Assembly: GCA_022447225.1 (NCBI GenBank)
Contig: JAKVAZ010000008.1
Location: 322,643 to 386,642, forward strand
Direction of reading: 5' to 3'
Origin: Fuerstiella sp.
GTDB lineage: Bacteria; Planctomycetota; Planctomycetia; Planctomycetales; Planctomycetaceae
DNA: 64,000 bases
Part shown: positions 36,167-46,978 of the stretch, piece after piece
Layout of the letters: the number at the start of each line of letters is the position of its first letter
Position numbering within the stretch: position 1 is the stretch's first letter
Program-made: the position numbers and the translations under genes
Notes under the pieces: model-generated
What the model saw: the letters and a program-made list of their open reading frames with translations, nothing else
Database searches by the model: none
What the model was told of the DNA's origin: nothing

Positions 36167-37390
36167 ATGAGCAACGAACATTCATCAAAACGTCTGAGTC
36201 GTCGTGACCTGCTGGCAGGTCTGGGTGCGGCCGCCGCCGGTGTCGCGGTGCTGGAGGAGGCAGTTGGCCAGGACAGGAACCCCGCGGCACAGGTCGCCGA
36301 TCGCGCATCGGGTGTGAAGATTACAGGCATGCGCACACATCTTGTTCAGAATAAAGTCTACGTTGAAATTAAGACCAGCCGGGATGTCACCGGCTGGGGC
36401 GAAATAAGTGCCTTGGTTCCCTCCGCGGCCGAAGCCCTGGCCAGGCGAATGTTCGATCTGCTCGACGGAGAAAACCCGACTCGCATCGAATACCTGTGGC
36501 AAAAGTTATTTCGCGCCCATCGCGACATGCGCGGCGGGCCGTTTATGTGTCACACGATTGCCGGCATCGACATGGCTTTGTGGGACATCACCGGCAAACT
36601 GTGGGGCGTGCCCGTGCACCGTCTGCTGGGCGGACCATGCCGCGACAAGGTCAAAGTCTATCCCACGTCAAAATCACGCAAAGCTCCGCCGGCAGGCATT
36701 TACGATCACGCCGTCACGCCGCTGGAAATCGAGCGGATGATCAATCAGATCAGAATCGACCGCGAGCGTGTCGGCCCGGACGGCATCGTGATGTTCGATG
36801 CTCACTGCGCGATACCGCCCGCAGCCCTGATCCAGCTGGCGGCAGCAGTTAAAGCCTACGACGTACTGTTCATCGAAGAGGTGGCCGTGCCGGGAAATAT
36901 CGAAGTGTTCAAGCGATTGAAAGCGGCCATTGATATCCCGCTGGCCACCGGCGAGCGGGACCGGACGATCTGGGAGTTCATCCCGTATCTTGACCAGCGG
37001 TGTATCGACGTGCTCCAGCCGGATGTGGCCCACTGCGGCGGCATCACGCAGATGAAAAAGATTGCCGTCCTCGCGGAGACCTATCATGTGCCACTGGCGC
37101 CTCACTGCACAACGTCGCCGCTGGGTGCGACCGCAAGTCTAAGTGTGGGTGCGTCCATCCCGTTTTTGTTGATCCACGAAACGGCACCGGGACTCCTCCG
37201 ATGGGGCGAGCAGTTTATGAACCGGCCCTGGACCGTTGACGATGCAACCGCCTACGCCACATTACCCGAAGGTCCGGGCCTGGGTGTCACGATCGATCGC
37301 GACAGGATGGCCACCGCCGCCGCAGACCCCAACTACAAATGGCGCTGGCCAGGGGCGAAGCTCCCGGACGGCTCCGTGGCCGACTATTAA
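36167..37390 (+). CDS. Tat-exported enolase-superfamily enzyme (mandelate racemase/galactonate dehydratase-like)
   Basis: The 407-residue product starts with a twin-arginine leader (SRRDLLAGLGAAAAG, residues 11-25), followed by a full mandelate racemase-like enzyme. The Mg ligands are Asp211 (MFDAH, with His213), Glu237 (IEE) and Glu263 (TGE); the His313 of APH is at the position of the general base. The DMALWDITGK motif near residue 135 and the C-terminal EGPGLGVTID closing are normal. Family members dehydrate sugar acids such as galactonate. Export of such an enzyme is unusual, as most work in the cytosol. The gene looks monocistronic. Confidence 0.92.
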   Translation: MSNEHSSKRLSRRDLLAGLGAAAAGVAVLEEAVGQDRNPAAQVADRASGVKITGMRTHLVQNKVYVEIKTSRDVTGWGEISALVPSAAEALARRMFDLLDGENPTRIEYLWQKLFRAHRDMRGGPFMCHTIAGIDMALWDITGKLWGVPVHRLLGGPCRDKVKVYPTSKSRKAPPAGIYDHAVTPLEIERMINQIRIDRERVGPDGIVMFDAHCAIPPAALIQLAAAVKAYDVLFIEEVAVPGNIEVFKRLKAAIDIPLATGERDRTIWEFIPYLDQRCIDVLQPDVAHCGGITQMKKIAVLAETYHVPLAPHCTTSPLGATASLSVGASIPFLLIHETAPGLLRWGEQFMNRPWTVDDATAYATLPEGPGLGVTIDRDRMATAAADPNYKWRWPGAKLPDGSVADY

Positions 37391-37569
37391 AAAAGATTGT
37401 CTGCGTTCAGTGATTCAGGTGAAGCATCGGCGACAGTCAGCCTGCATACAGAAACGGTGCCATTCACTGTATGATGCGGGAATGGGGTATGGGAGTTTGT
37501 CTCAATTCGTCTTTGTGTTGTGGGCAGGATCCTTTTACCCAGTATCAAAACAAATAGCCCCAGGTGAAT

Positions 37570-39315
37570 ATGATGACAGCGACCAGACTGACCGGAATGA
37601 TTCTGATGTGTCAGATGATGCTGAGTTCGACGGCGATCAGCATCGAGGAGGCGAATCAGGTATCGGGTTCGCAAACGATCCTGGTTTCGGGAGATGAGGA
37701 ACTCCATCAATTGTCGCAGAAAAAAGGAAGCGGCGTGACAGGAGGCCCCGGCACGAGCGTGGACGACGCCTATGTAATCCAGGACAGGAATTTCACGGTC
37801 AAGGATAACGGTGATCCGATCACGATTAAGAATACCAGACGCCATCTCAAAATCGTACGTGTGCAAATAACAGGATCCCGCGACCGAGCTGCCCAACTGG
37901 GCGGCCTTGTCATTGAAAACTGTCACAACGTGCATGTTCAGGATTCGCAGGTCACAGGCACCAAAGGAGTCTTCGTCAATAAGTCGAAACAGTTCGACAT
38001 GACCGGGTGCCATTTTGAATCGAACATGCGGGTCTATGTGTATTACTCGAGTCATGGAACGTTTGTGCGGAATACGATCACCAGAAATCAGGAAAAAGGT
38101 TTGATACTGGCCAACAGCAGTCACATCGTGATCGAAGACAACGAGGTGCACAATAATGCTGCGGAGGGAATCGTGGCCTGGGGACACGGCGGTCTGAAAG
38201 AACCACTGCCGCCTTCTCCGACTCATCATATTACGATTCGCAACAATCGAGTCAGCGGAAACAACTGGCATGGAATTGGTACTGAGTTCGGACAGGATGC
38301 GGAAATCAGTGACAATGTGGTTCGGGATAACGGAGGCTACGGAATCAATGTGGGCAGCTGGTCACACCGCAATCATATTTTCGGGAATGTTGTTGAAGAC
38401 ACCGCCGGTCAGGGAATCATTGTTGAAACGTCCCAGGACAGCATTCTTGAAAACAATCAGGTTCGGCGCAGCGGAGATAACGGCATCTGGCTGATCAATT
38501 CCGCCGGGACCGTTATTCGTAACAACGAAATCTCCCATGCTTTTACCGGAATCAAAATCGAGTATTCAACGACCGGACGTCATGCTCTGAAAGTCCGTCA
38601 GAAACCCGACGGAACCCGCAACCGGTTCGAAAACAACAAGGTGGAACAATGTTTCACCGGCGCACAGATCTCTTCGTTAAAAAACATTTTCAGAGGGAAT
38701 ACATTCAGCAGGAATCGCGATGCCGTAGCCATTGGCGGCACCATGAACGTGTTTGAAGAAAACACGATTCGGAAAAGCGTAAACGGCCTGCTTAATTCCG
38801 GTAACAGTAACCGGATCGAGAACAACATATTCGACGGAGCAAGTAATGCCATCGTGATTAACAAAGGCAGCGGTAACCACATCCTGTCGAATCGGATCAG
38901 AGATGTTTGTTTTGACAACATTGAAGTCCGTACGAATGCCCGGCAGAACACGATTGCCGGCAACGACCTTCATGCAACAGCACCCGGTATTATGCTGAAG
39001 GGCAAAGACAACATTATCGAGAAGAATACGATTGTCAGTACCGGCTGGTTCTACAGCACGCCGGGAGCCATCGTGATCAACGGCGGAGTCAGCAATACGA
39101 TCCGGCAGAATACTTTTGCGAAAAGTATGATTGGTATCACCTGCCTCAAAGGCAGCGGCAATAACATCACCCACAACATCTTCACTGAAAACGAAACAGC
39201 GATCTGGCTCAAACCCGACGTCACAGAGGACAACCTGATTCAGGATAATATATTCACACAGAACGATAACAATCTTATCGATACGCAGTCGCCTCCTGCA
39301 TTTCGGACATGGTGA
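37570..39315 (+). CDS. Exported right-handed parallel beta-helix protein (NosD-like repeats)
   Basis: I start at ATG 37570 (AGGTGA just upstream; GTG 37564 and ATG 37573 are alternatives). The 581-residue product has a signal-peptide-like start and then about 17 coils of 20-25 residues in which N-x-hydrophobic-x-x-N-x-hydrophobic patterns recur, for example NTITRNQEKGLILANSSHI, NNRVSGNNWHGIG and NNIFDGASNAIVINKGSG. This is the Pfam beta_helix/NosD pattern found in periplasmic or secreted polysaccharide epimerases, lyases and adhesins. No catalytic residues can be singled out. No linked copper or nos genes are present. Confidence 0.88.
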   Translation: MMTATRLTGMILMCQMMLSSTAISIEEANQVSGSQTILVSGDEELHQLSQKKGSGVTGGPGTSVDDAYVIQDRNFTVKDNGDPITIKNTRRHLKIVRVQITGSRDRAAQLGGLVIENCHNVHVQDSQVTGTKGVFVNKSKQFDMTGCHFESNMRVYVYYSSHGTFVRNTITRNQEKGLILANSSHIVIEDNEVHNNAAEGIVAWGHGGLKEPLPPSPTHHITIRNNRVSGNNWHGIGTEFGQDAEISDNVVRDNGGYGINVGSWSHRNHIFGNVVEDTAGQGIIVETSQDSILENNQVRRSGDNGIWLINSAGTVIRNNEISHAFTGIKIEYSTTGRHALKVRQKPDGTRNRFENNKVEQCFTGAQISSLKNIFRGNTFSRNRDAVAIGGTMNVFEENTIRKSVNGLLNSGNSNRIENNIFDGASNAIVINKGSGNHILSNRIRDVCFDNIEVRTNARQNTIAGNDLHATAPGIMLKGKDNIIEKNTIVSTGWFYSTPGAIVINGGVSNTIRQNTFAKSMIGITCLKGSGNNITHNIFTENETAIWLKPDVTEDNLIQDNIFTQNDNNLIDTQSPPAFRTW

Positions 39316-39504
39316 TTCCGGCTGCACAATCGTTTCCCGGTCAGGATAGATGCCTGAACCGGCTTTTCTGTCAACTTTGCTGAATCATGTCAGGTATGAC
39401 CTGCTGCGAAGAATTTTTGTCAGGGATCCATACATTCGGCTTTCATGAACCGACGATTAAGACAGAACACCGAAGGTGAAGGTGGCTGTCCCGCCAACAA
39501 CAGA

Positions 39505-40446
39505 TCATCGGCCGGTATCTGTTGCCGGATACTGATTTGCAAATGTCAGTGACGCCGGGATCGAGGGAGTCGCACCGGATTCGGAACAGACGAAAGACGC
39601 GACCTGGCCGGCCCACTCGTGCAGTTGCGGAAGCGGGACCTGGTTCAACATTCCAATGGCCACCGCCGCGCCGAACGCATCGCCGGCTCCAACAGTATCC
39701 ACGACGGAAGCTGATTCGGCAGGGCGTTCACTAACCTGACCGGCGCTGTCGATGATGATGGAACCGGCCCTGCCCCGAGTCAGGACCGCCAGACGCAGTT
39801 TCCAGTGAGACATCAGTGTTCGTAACACCTCTGTCTCGTTTCCTGAACATTCCAACAGAGAACCGAGTACCGGTAGTTCTTCGTCATTGCATTTGAGCAC
39901 ACTGGCCAGTTCCAGTGACTGCAGAATCATTTGTTCGGACCAGTACGGGGGACGGAGATTGACGTCCAGAATTCGGATGCAGTCCTCGTGCGTCGATTTC
40001 AGAAAACGGGTGATCGTCTGTCGACTCAACTCGCTGCGCTGACACAACGTTCCAAAACTGACAGCCCGGGTCCGTCGGGCCAGCTCCGCGAGGGTCGGAT
40101 TCCAGAGGAGGGCATCCCACGCCGTGTTCGGAGCAAATGTATACGTCGCCACTGCCGACTCATCCAGAGACACGTCCACACGTCCGGTAGGATCTTCGGT
40201 CTGAACCACACCTTCAATGTTGACACCGCGTTCTGTTAACCTTTGCAGTGCCTGACGTCCGGGATCGTCTCGTCCCACCGCGCTGACCATCCCGGCCGTG
40301 ACACTGTTCGCTCCCAGCCTGGCAGCACAGCAGGCAAAATTGGCCGGAGCCCCGCCGAAACGCCGTCCGTCCGGAAAGACGTCCCACAGGATTTCTCCCA
40401 GGCCAATCACCAGCGGCGGAACAATGGAACTTAGAGATGAGCTCAT
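39505..40446 (-). CDS. PfkB-family carbohydrate kinase, probable fructokinase
   Basis: The 313-residue product has the PfkB signature 2, VDTVGAGDAFGAA (about residues 247-259), in which the Asp of GAGD is the catalytic base, and the N-terminal signature GGAPANFACCAARLG (about 31-45). It should phosphorylate the hydroxyl of a sugar with ATP in the cytosol. The neighbours (sucrose-phosphate synthase, amylosucrase, sucrose-phosphatase) make fructose the likely substrate, because amylosucrase releases fructose. The same four-gene set is known from methylotrophs that make sucrose (sps, spp, fruK, ams). A 377-base gap separates it from the phosphatase gene, so it may have its own promoter. Confidence 0.9.
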   Translation of the reverse strand: MSSSLSSIVPPLVIGLGEILWDVFPDGRRFGGAPANFACCAARLGANSVTAGMVSAVGRDDPGRQALQRLTERGVNIEGVVQTEDPTGRVDVSLDESAVATYTFAPNTAWDALLWNPTLAELARRTRAVSFGTLCQRSELSRQTITRFLKSTHEDCIRILDVNLRPPYWSEQMILQSLELASVLKCNDEELPVLGSLLECSGNETEVLRTLMSHWKLRLAVLTRGRAGSIIIDSAGQVSERPAESASVVDTVGAGDAFGAAVAIGMLNQVPLPQLHEWAGQVASFVCSESGATPSIPASLTFANQYPATDTGR

Positions 40447-40823
40447 CGATTTTCCGTCCGGAGCAGGAACAGCTCAAACAGCCTGCCCCGCAGCTAAAAG
40501 CCGATCAATGGTCGGTGCGGATGAATCAAACTGTCCTCCGGCCACCTCGCAGCTCGCAGAATGACCTGACAGATCCCAGGCAGTCTGCATTGTAGCTGAA
40601 ACCGAACGACTCGCTCAGTGCTGGCCCGGAGCTGCAGGCGTCAGTTTAACAGCGGGTGCCAGGTCCCGATCCTGACCACCTGGAGTTTCGGGACTTTTCG
40701 GGAATCGGCATTGAAACAACAGGAATCTGCACGGCCAGGCACAGAAAATTTCTGCTCTGTTGCCCACACAGAACAAGGGCGTCTGTTCGGGCCTCATAAT
40801 TTCTTCCACACGAGCACCACGAC
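40447..40823. other. Gap inside the sucrose cluster
   Basis: No gene is supported. On the minus strand this is the upstream region of the fructokinase. An inverted repeat, CCAGGT (40659-40664) and ACCTGG (40678-40683), is present; its role is unknown. Confidence 0.4.
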
Positions 40824-41645
40824 TCAGACCACATCAAACCAGCGGCACCCCTCGAGAACTCCGGATGTGGCCCGCTGTCTGGCAAGATACAGACGATCGT
40901 TCCAGCCATTCTGCCGATGTGTTTTTTTTACTGCGGACACCACGGAGGAAGCAGCATTGCCGACAACGATCGCACGGTAGCCTGCAGTGAGTGCCGCCAG
41001 ATCGTTTCCCGAATCGCCGGCGAAAACCACGTGTTGTGGATCCATGCGACGGTGACGGATCCACCAGTCCAGCGCATAAGCCTTGGAAACTGAGGCAGGC
41101 AGCAGATCAATCAATCCGTTCCCGTTGAACGGATCCACGCTGGAAATGATACGACACGAGGCGGAAAGCGATTTCAGTATGGCTTCAATCCGGACCTGCA
41201 GTGCCTGCAGCCGGTCGGCGTCAACGTACAGACTGAGCTTGAATTCCCCCTGTTTTTCGGGTTCCTGCAGCCGCACTCCGGCCACAGAAGTCAGCCTGGT
41301 TCCCAGTTCGGACAGCGGTATACCAGACTGAATTTCCTGCAGGTGACTGAAATAACCTGACACCGGTACGAATTCCGAAGCCGAAATTCGCCGGAACATC
41401 GATGTTCCCACGTCAGCGATTAGCCAGTCGGGTGGAGGCAGCCGATGCTGCCTGATCGCGTCGAGCGTAAGAGCAAGATGTCGCCCCGTGACATACACCA
41501 AAGTCAGTGACTGTTGTCGAATCCGTTCGGACAGATGCATCAGATCGAATTGGTTCTGCGGTTCATCGGGAAGCGGGATCAGTGTCCCGTCAAGGTCCGT
41601 GGCCAGAACGGTGGGCCTGCAGGAATGCTGTTTGGGATTCGTCAT
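40824..41645 (-). CDS. spp: Sucrose-phosphatase-like HAD hydrolase (S6PP family)
   Basis: A 273-residue HAD-superfamily phosphatase of the Cof/sucrose-6-phosphatase group. Motif I is DLDGTL with Asp17 and Asp19, motif III Lys188, and motif IV GDSGND (Asp211, Asp215). The long cap domain (about 85-170) and the closing GVLEGCRWFDVV are typical of sucrose-phosphatases. It should remove phosphate from sucrose-6F-phosphate to give sucrose in the cytosol. The start lies 12 bases after the amylosucrase stop, so the two are co-transcribed. A second HAD domain with intact motifs is fused to the upstream sucrose-phosphate synthase, so the phosphatase step may be carried out twice. Confidence 0.9.
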   Translation of the reverse strand: MTNPKQHSCRPTVLATDLDGTLIPLPDEPQNQFDLMHLSERIRQQSLTLVYVTGRHLALTLDAIRQHRLPPPDWLIADVGTSMFRRISASEFVPVSGYFSHLQEIQSGIPLSELGTRLTSVAGVRLQEPEKQGEFKLSLYVDADRLQALQVRIEAILKSLSASCRIISSVDPFNGNGLIDLLPASVSKAYALDWWIRHRRMDPQHVVFAGDSGNDLAALTAGYRAIVVGNAASSVVSAVKKTHRQNGWNDRLYLARQRATSGVLEGCRWFDVV

Positions 41646-41657
41646 GCCGCCCCCGCG

Positions 41658-43637
41658 TCAGCTCCGGTTCAGCCAAAGTATCTGATAGGGCTCCAGTTCA
41701 ACCGGTTCGGACATCACATACGTTTCATCAGAAATTACGTCTCGAAAGAAGCGCCCCAGCCCGATCGTTCGCAGTCGATTTCCGTCGATCGTTCGGGACT
41801 GATCAGAAAAGCTGGCCAGTACGAGCAACCGATGACCATTAAAGATTCTCACATAACCCAGTACATGGTCATTACCGGTGGAAAACAGTTCCATCTGCTG
41901 TCCGGAAAATGCCGGCTGACCTTTGCGCAGACTGATCAGTCGCTGGGTCATTGTGAAAATCCGACCCCGAATGGACCCATTGCCTGACGCAATATGATCA
42001 TCCAGTTCCTGCAGGTAACCCCACTGCATTTTCGGCCGATGAATCCAGCGTGTATCTCCGGATTTGGCAGGATCTTTCACAAATTCATAATCATTGAGCA
42101 TGCCCCATTCTTCACCCAGATACAGCAAAGGAATACCGCCGATACTTAAGATCACACCGTGCAGCAGCATCATCCGTCGCACTGCCATTTCCCTTTTTTC
42201 TTCATCGTCCTCTTCAATCGCCTGCTCCAGTCCGGCCAGCGAAGCCATCGTACCGGAAATCCTCATGTCACCGGTATCCGCGTTTTCCTGAAACGGCACG
42301 CCACGGGCAAACGATCCAGGAAACTGTCCGGTGTAGAAACTGTTCAGAAACTGCCGATGGTCATAGCCGTTGATTCCCACAGCAGACGCGTCACTGTCAT
42401 CAAAGGTCCAGCCAATGTCGTCGTGACAGCGCAGGTAATTGACCCACGAAGTATTTTCCGGCAGTCGGTGTCGATGGCTAAGCGTCTGCGACAGCAGTGT
42501 CGTTCGGCGAGTGGCCAGTGATTCCCACAGCAAAGCCATTAAAGTCGGGTTGTAAGATATCTGACACTCCTGTGAACTGACATAGCTCACCACATCGTCG
42601 GGATGCACAATCGCTTCTGACTTAAACAGTAGTCCGGGCGAAGCAATTTTGGCCAGTCGATTGAAGGCCTGAATCAGCAGATGAGCCTGCGGCAGATTTT
42701 CACAGGGAGTTCCCGTTTTTTTCCAGATGAATGCCAGTGCGTCCAGCCGCAGGATGTCGACACCCGTATTGGCAATGAAAAACATTTCTTCCAGCATCGC
42801 ACGGAACACAGCCGGATTACGATAATTCAGATCCCACTGAAAGCTGTTGAAGGTCGTCCATACCCAGCGCTGCATTCCGTCATGCCAGGTGAAATTACCG
42901 CGACGAACTGTAGGAAATACCTCGCGCAAATTCTGTTCGTACTGGTCCGGTTCGGTGCGATCCGCAAACAGATGATAGAACTCCTGATACTCGCGATGAC
43001 CTGCCTGCGCCGCCTGCGCCCATTCATGGTCGTCTGACGTATGATTAAACACGAAATCCAGAACCAGAGAGATACCGGCTTCCCTCAGATCCTCTGAAAG
43101 AGCTCTCAGGTCATCAATGGTCCCCAGCCGCGGGTCCACAGAACGATAATTGCTGATGGCATACCCGCCGTCGTTATCACCGGGACGTACTGCAAACAGC
43201 GGCATCAGATGCACATAAGTGAGTCCCAGCCGTCTGAAGTAATGGACGCAGTCCCGCAGCTTCTTCAGATTTTCGCTGAACAGATCCACATACAGCGCAC
43301 CACCAACCACCTTTTCTGACATGAACCAGTTGGGTTCACGGACACGGTGCTCGTCCAGCTGACGCAGAACAGCGGGACGTTCTATGCAGGCACGAACCGT
43401 CGTTTCGAGAACCTGCTCAACATGGTAAAAGAAATCGTACCGGGCGCCATATAGTCGGTACAGCAATGCAAACAGCGGTTTCCACTGTTCAGTAATCCGC
43501 CGATCAAAAACGGTCCTGGCGTCGGCGTCCGGCGAGGCCTCCCAGATCCGGTCAATCCGCGGCTGCAGCCGCTGCAGTGTCAGATCTGCCCTGAACTCGA
43601 TGTCATCATCGGGACTGTCATGACTCTGTCCGATCAT
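41658..43637 (-). CDS. ams: Amylosucrase (GH13_4)
   Basis: The 659-residue product matches amylosucrase in length and order. The nucleophile is Asp299 (RLDALAF), the acid/base Glu341 (FKSEAIVHP), and the transition-state Asp is in CHDDIGW (His405, Asp406, Asp407); the [14 protein letters not shown] block lies at 194-207. Spacing of these residues agrees with the Neisseria enzyme (Asp286, Glu328, Asp393). It uses sucrose to extend alpha-1,4-glucan and frees fructose, or hydrolyses sucrose, in the cytosol. Its start overlaps the last 20 bases of the sucrose-phosphate synthase gene, showing translational coupling. It would link sucrose to glycogen turnover. Confidence 0.93.
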   Translation of the reverse strand: MIGQSHDSPDDDIEFRADLTLQRLQPRIDRIWEASPDADARTVFDRRITEQWKPLFALLYRLYGARYDFFYHVEQVLETTVRACIERPAVLRQLDEHRVREPNWFMSEKVVGGALYVDLFSENLKKLRDCVHYFRRLGLTYVHLMPLFAVRPGDNDGGYAISNYRSVDPRLGTIDDLRALSEDLREAGISLVLDFVFNHTSDDHEWAQAAQAGHREYQEFYHLFADRTEPDQYEQNLREVFPTVRRGNFTWHDGMQRWVWTTFNSFQWDLNYRNPAVFRAMLEEMFFIANTGVDILRLDALAFIWKKTGTPCENLPQAHLLIQAFNRLAKIASPGLLFKSEAIVHPDDVVSYVSSQECQISYNPTLMALLWESLATRRTTLLSQTLSHRHRLPENTSWVNYLRCHDDIGWTFDDSDASAVGINGYDHRQFLNSFYTGQFPGSFARGVPFQENADTGDMRISGTMASLAGLEQAIEEDDEEKREMAVRRMMLLHGVILSIGGIPLLYLGEEWGMLNDYEFVKDPAKSGDTRWIHRPKMQWGYLQELDDHIASGNGSIRGRIFTMTQRLISLRKGQPAFSGQQMELFSTGNDHVLGYVRIFNGHRLLVLASFSDQSRTIDGNRLRTIGLGRFFRDVISDETYVMSEPVELEPYQILWLNRS

Positions 43638-45849
43638 TGGGAATGACTATCTGGTCCAGGAAATTATAGTAACTGATGCCCTCAAGAATGCCTGCAGCAT
43701 GATGGGCTGCGGCAAAGTAGACCCGGGGGCGATCGGCCAGTCGATCCAGTTCTGCGCTGTGGTTTCCAACCACAACGCCCAGCGTCCGCCCCAGCAGCAT
43801 CCCGGCGTCATTCCCGGAATCTCCTGCAACCAGGACATTTTCAGGCGTGAAACCCCACTTCCAGAGCACGTGACGCATGGACAAATCGGTACCGCCACGA
43901 ACCGGGATAATATCGAGGAACATCCCGTGTGACAGAACAACTTTGGCTCTCAGCCCGGATTCTCGCAGAGTCTGCTTTATGTCTGCCAGACCGGGCGCCC
44001 TTTCTGCATCGATTTCATAACTGATCTTGAATGCAGACTGGTGATGTTCAATCTGCGGAAACACACCTGGCAGCGGGTTCAGTACTGCCCGAATCTCATC
44101 CGGTTTCCATGCATAACTGATCGACTTCTGCCAGCTGCGATCTTCTGTGAGGTTCTCGCCGTAATGCAGCTGAGTGCCGACATCCGTATCAATCAGATCC
44201 GGCATGGGCAGTCCAAGTTCATCGATCAGTTCCCGGGCAGAATCCAGACGGCGACCCGTTGCAATTCCAAACCCGATGTGATCATTTTCACGAATGAGTG
44301 CAATGAATCGACTGAGCGAGTCACTGTCACCGGTGAGCGTGTTGTCAAGATCCGTGATGATCAGTCGGTCGAATTCCGGCAGTCGACGGGCCCGACGATT
44401 CACCGCCTCCGGGGGCCGGGAGTGCGACACGATATCGGTCACGTCACGCAGATAGCGACCGACGTGGTTCTCCCATGAGTAGTGCTGTCGAGTCCCCCGG
44501 ATTCCGTTGTGGGACCAGTCTACCCATTCATCCGGTTCTGTGAGTGCTCGTAACAGCGCGCACTCAATAGCTTTGTCATCGGTCACATCCACCAGCAGAC
44601 CGTTCTGACAGTTGGCAATGATATCACCAGGCCCGCCATTATTGGTCGCCACCACCGGCAGTCCAGTGGCCCCGGCCTCCAGCAGTGTCAACCCGAATGG
44701 TTCAGTCAGTGCCGGGTTGATAAAGACCCCCCTGTTGCCGGATGCCCAGCGGTAAAGTGCCGGAACGTCATCGGGAACATGGGTTTTGGGATAGGCCACC
44801 TTTCCGTACAGATCATAACGATCAATCAGGTACAGGATGTTTTCAATAACAGTTCTTTGTGCTTTGGGCAGTTGTCCAAGGTCGTCTCTGGTTCCCATAA
44901 CCAGAACCAGATTGGCCAGATTCTGAAGCTGATGACTCTCTCCGTAGACACGAACGAGTGCTTCCAGATTTTTTCTTTCGTCCGGTCGGGCAATCGTAAT
45001 GATTGCCTGCTTGTCAGGGCAGCTGAGAAAATTGGCCAGTTTGTCGGCAATCACAGGCGCTGCCAGGTTCTCACGAACCGGATAAAAACGCGACAGGTCA
45101 ACTCCGGGCGGAATGACTTCCATGCGGGACGGAACGTAATGGTCGTAGAGTTCATACTGTTCACACACTTCCTGACTAGTACTGGTAACAACCATCGAAG
45201 CCGTTTCCAGAGCCACTTCCTCGGCTTCAATTCTAGTCCTCAATCTGTACTTCTTTTCCAGGGATTCCGGACTGGACTTGCCCATCGACAGACGCTGCCG
45301 CTTCACCCGCCCGAGGGAATGTCCGGTGAACACAAACGGAACATGCAGCAGACGGGCCAGCTGAGCACCGGCGAGACCGGCATCCGCATAGTGACCGTGA
45401 ATAACGTCAGGAACCCCGAACCGTCGAAAGTGAATCAGTGTCTGATCAATAAACATTTCCAGGTACGGCCACAGAGATTCTTTCCGCAGGTAACGTTTGG
45501 GACCAAACGGAATCCTCACAATCCGCGCTTTGTCGGTAATTGTTTCCTCCAGCCGGGCATAATCATCATCAATGCGAGGATCGATGACCTGACGTGTCAG
45601 CAGCTCAACCTCAGCAACATTTGGCATTGTGGACAGTTGCCGGGCCAGTTCCAGCACATAGGCCACCTGTCCTCCGGTGTCAGCATCTTTACCAAGTTCC
45701 GGTTCGCGGGCCCGGATCAGACCGTGCAGACTGATCAGACAGATCTTTAACGGTCCTGGGTGGCTGCCGCCGGTCCTGATCGATTCGTCAGCGGCATCCT
45801 GTTGAAACGAAGAATCTGTCCCGAGAGCAATGGGGGCATCCAGATGCAT
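43618..45849 (-). CDS. sps: Sucrose-phosphate synthase with C-terminal sucrose-phosphatase-like HAD domain
   Basis: The 743-residue product has an N-terminal GT4 (GT-B) glycosyltransferase part (about 33-475) with the SLHGL start, [13 protein letters not shown], a [14 protein letters not shown] block and the nucleotide-sugar motif [20 protein letters not shown]. The C-terminal HAD domain (about 490-740) keeps DLDNTL (Asp500, Asp502) and GDSGND (Asp677), so it looks active. The enzyme makes sucrose-6F-phosphate from a nucleotide-glucose and fructose-6-phosphate in the cytosol. It is the first gene of the sucrose unit. Sucrose would serve as a compatible solute or reserve; salt control is likely but not visible. 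Confidence 0.92.
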   Translation of the reverse strand: MHLDAPIALGTDSSFQQDAADESIRTGGSHPGPLKICLISLHGLIRAREPELGKDADTGGQVAYVLELARQLSTMPNVAEVELLTRQVIDPRIDDDYARLEETITDKARIVRIPFGPKRYLRKESLWPYLEMFIDQTLIHFRRFGVPDVIHGHYADAGLAGAQLARLLHVPFVFTGHSLGRVKRQRLSMGKSSPESLEKKYRLRTRIEAEEVALETASMVVTSTSQEVCEQYELYDHYVPSRMEVIPPGVDLSRFYPVRENLAAPVIADKLANFLSCPDKQAIITIARPDERKNLEALVRVYGESHQLQNLANLVLVMGTRDDLGQLPKAQRTVIENILYLIDRYDLYGKVAYPKTHVPDDVPALYRWASGNRGVFINPALTEPFGLTLLEAGATGLPVVATNNGGPGDIIANCQNGLLVDVTDDKAIECALLRALTEPDEWVDWSHNGIRGTRQHYSWENHVGRYLRDVTDIVSHSRPPEAVNRRARRLPEFDRLIITDLDNTLTGDSDSLSRFIALIRENDHIGFGIATGRRLDSARELIDELGLPMPDLIDTDVGTQLHYGENLTEDRSWQKSISYAWKPDEIRAVLNPLPGVFPQIEHHQSAFKISYEIDAERAPGLADIKQTLRESGLRAKVVLSHGMFLDIIPVRGGTDLSMRHVLWKWGFTPENVLVAGDSGNDAGMLLGRTLGVVVGNHSAELDRLADRPRVYFAAAHHAAGILEGISYYNFLDQIVIPNDRTES

Positions 45850-46810
45850 TGCACTATCCGTTATGGTGCGTTTGGATTGATGTGCCCCCCGATTAACCAG
45901 GACCAGTTCTCAAGATCTCCAATCAGAATTTGGTCCACATGAGGAGGCATAATCTGCCACCAAAACGATATCAGGCAGATCAGATGATTCCGAGGCTTCC
46001 GGAAGCTAAATTTCAGCGGTTTATCGGGATAAGTGTATTTCGAACAACATGTCGGCCGACTGACATGACCGGTCGTAATCAGGGTAAGAAATCCTGTCAC
46101 TGGTGGAACAACTGTTCGATGAACTGCGGATGTTTATCAAAAGGTTCCTGAAGGGACCAGCGGGCCAGAACTCTTAACCGGAACACCTGTCGGCTGTCAC
46201 CAGACCGGTCACGAACATTCTTCGAGGAACCACGTTTTCAAACTTACAGACCCCGCAACTTGAGATCATGAATTGTGTTCGTGATAAACCGGAAACGAAC
46301 CTGCGACTCAGAATGTGCAGCCTGCCGAAGCCACAAACAAGGCAATTTAACCACGACAGGAGTCCTGCGGGCCTGAGTGAACCACAGCTAAACTTTTCTT
46401 GAAATGAAAGTACAACATTGACTGGCTCAGTCACGTTGCAGATCAATCAGAAAACAGTTGCATCGTTTCAGACACACTGTGACAAACTCACAAAACCCGC
46501 GACGGCCGGGGCACTTGTCTGCCGATAGCCCCGGACTGCAACGGCTCTTCGTATCGCGATTTGTGACTCGTATATCTTCGCTGCTCTCACCGGATCGGGA
46601 CGGTAGCAACGGATAATTTGGAAATTGACCGCTAAGCAGAAGGACGTTGTTACCGGGGCGTTTGCCTGATGTGCAAAATCATATGCTTACCAAACCTCAA
46701 CCTGTCGACAGGACTATGTTCACAGCGTGTGTTGTGAGTCACCGTTCAGGTCTGCTCCTGTTCTGAGAAGACCAGAGAACCTGCCTTGCCACAGAACGGG
46801 CGAAAACAAC
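45850..46810. other. Gene-free stretch
   Basis: This 961-base region holds no supported gene. A short plus-strand stretch near 46098-46178 reads SLVEQLFDELRMFIKRFLKG before a stop and may be a worn 3' end of a lost gene, but it is too short to call. The promoter of the sucrose unit should lie close to 45850. Confidence 0.4.
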
Positions 46811-46978
46811 ATGACCATGCTGAAAACAATCATAATTTTTCTGACGGTGGTGCTGTTTACTGTACCGCGCGTTTCATCCGGCGGTGAGGCGATTTTGACC
46901 AGCCGTCACTCTGACACAGTAAGCTGGACATTTGTCAACATTCCCGACTGTCTGAACGTTGACATCGAGTATCCTTAG
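46811..46978 (+). pseudogene. Possible N-terminal remnant of an exported protein
   Basis: ATG 46811 opens a good signal peptide (MTMLKTIIIFLTVVLFTV, cleavage near VSS-GGE) followed by about 30 residues with SWTFVNIPDCLNVDIEYP and a TAG stop. The same frame continues after the TAG for about 23 codons with protein-like sequence before another stop. The pattern resembles the start of exported calcineurin-like phosphoesterases of planctomycetes, but this is from memory. It is probably a truncated, inactive gene; a genuine 55-residue exported peptide is the alternative. Confidence 0.3.

Noticed and set aside
37387-38271. A 294-codon minus-strand frame opposite the beta-helix gene
   Set aside because: The beta-helix repeats on the plus strand are unambiguous; the antisense frame is explained by their repeated codon pattern.
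44779-45750. A 323-codon plus-strand frame inside the sucrose-phosphate synthase gene
   Set aside because: Fully antisense to a clearly recognised enzyme; no motif or ribosome binding site.
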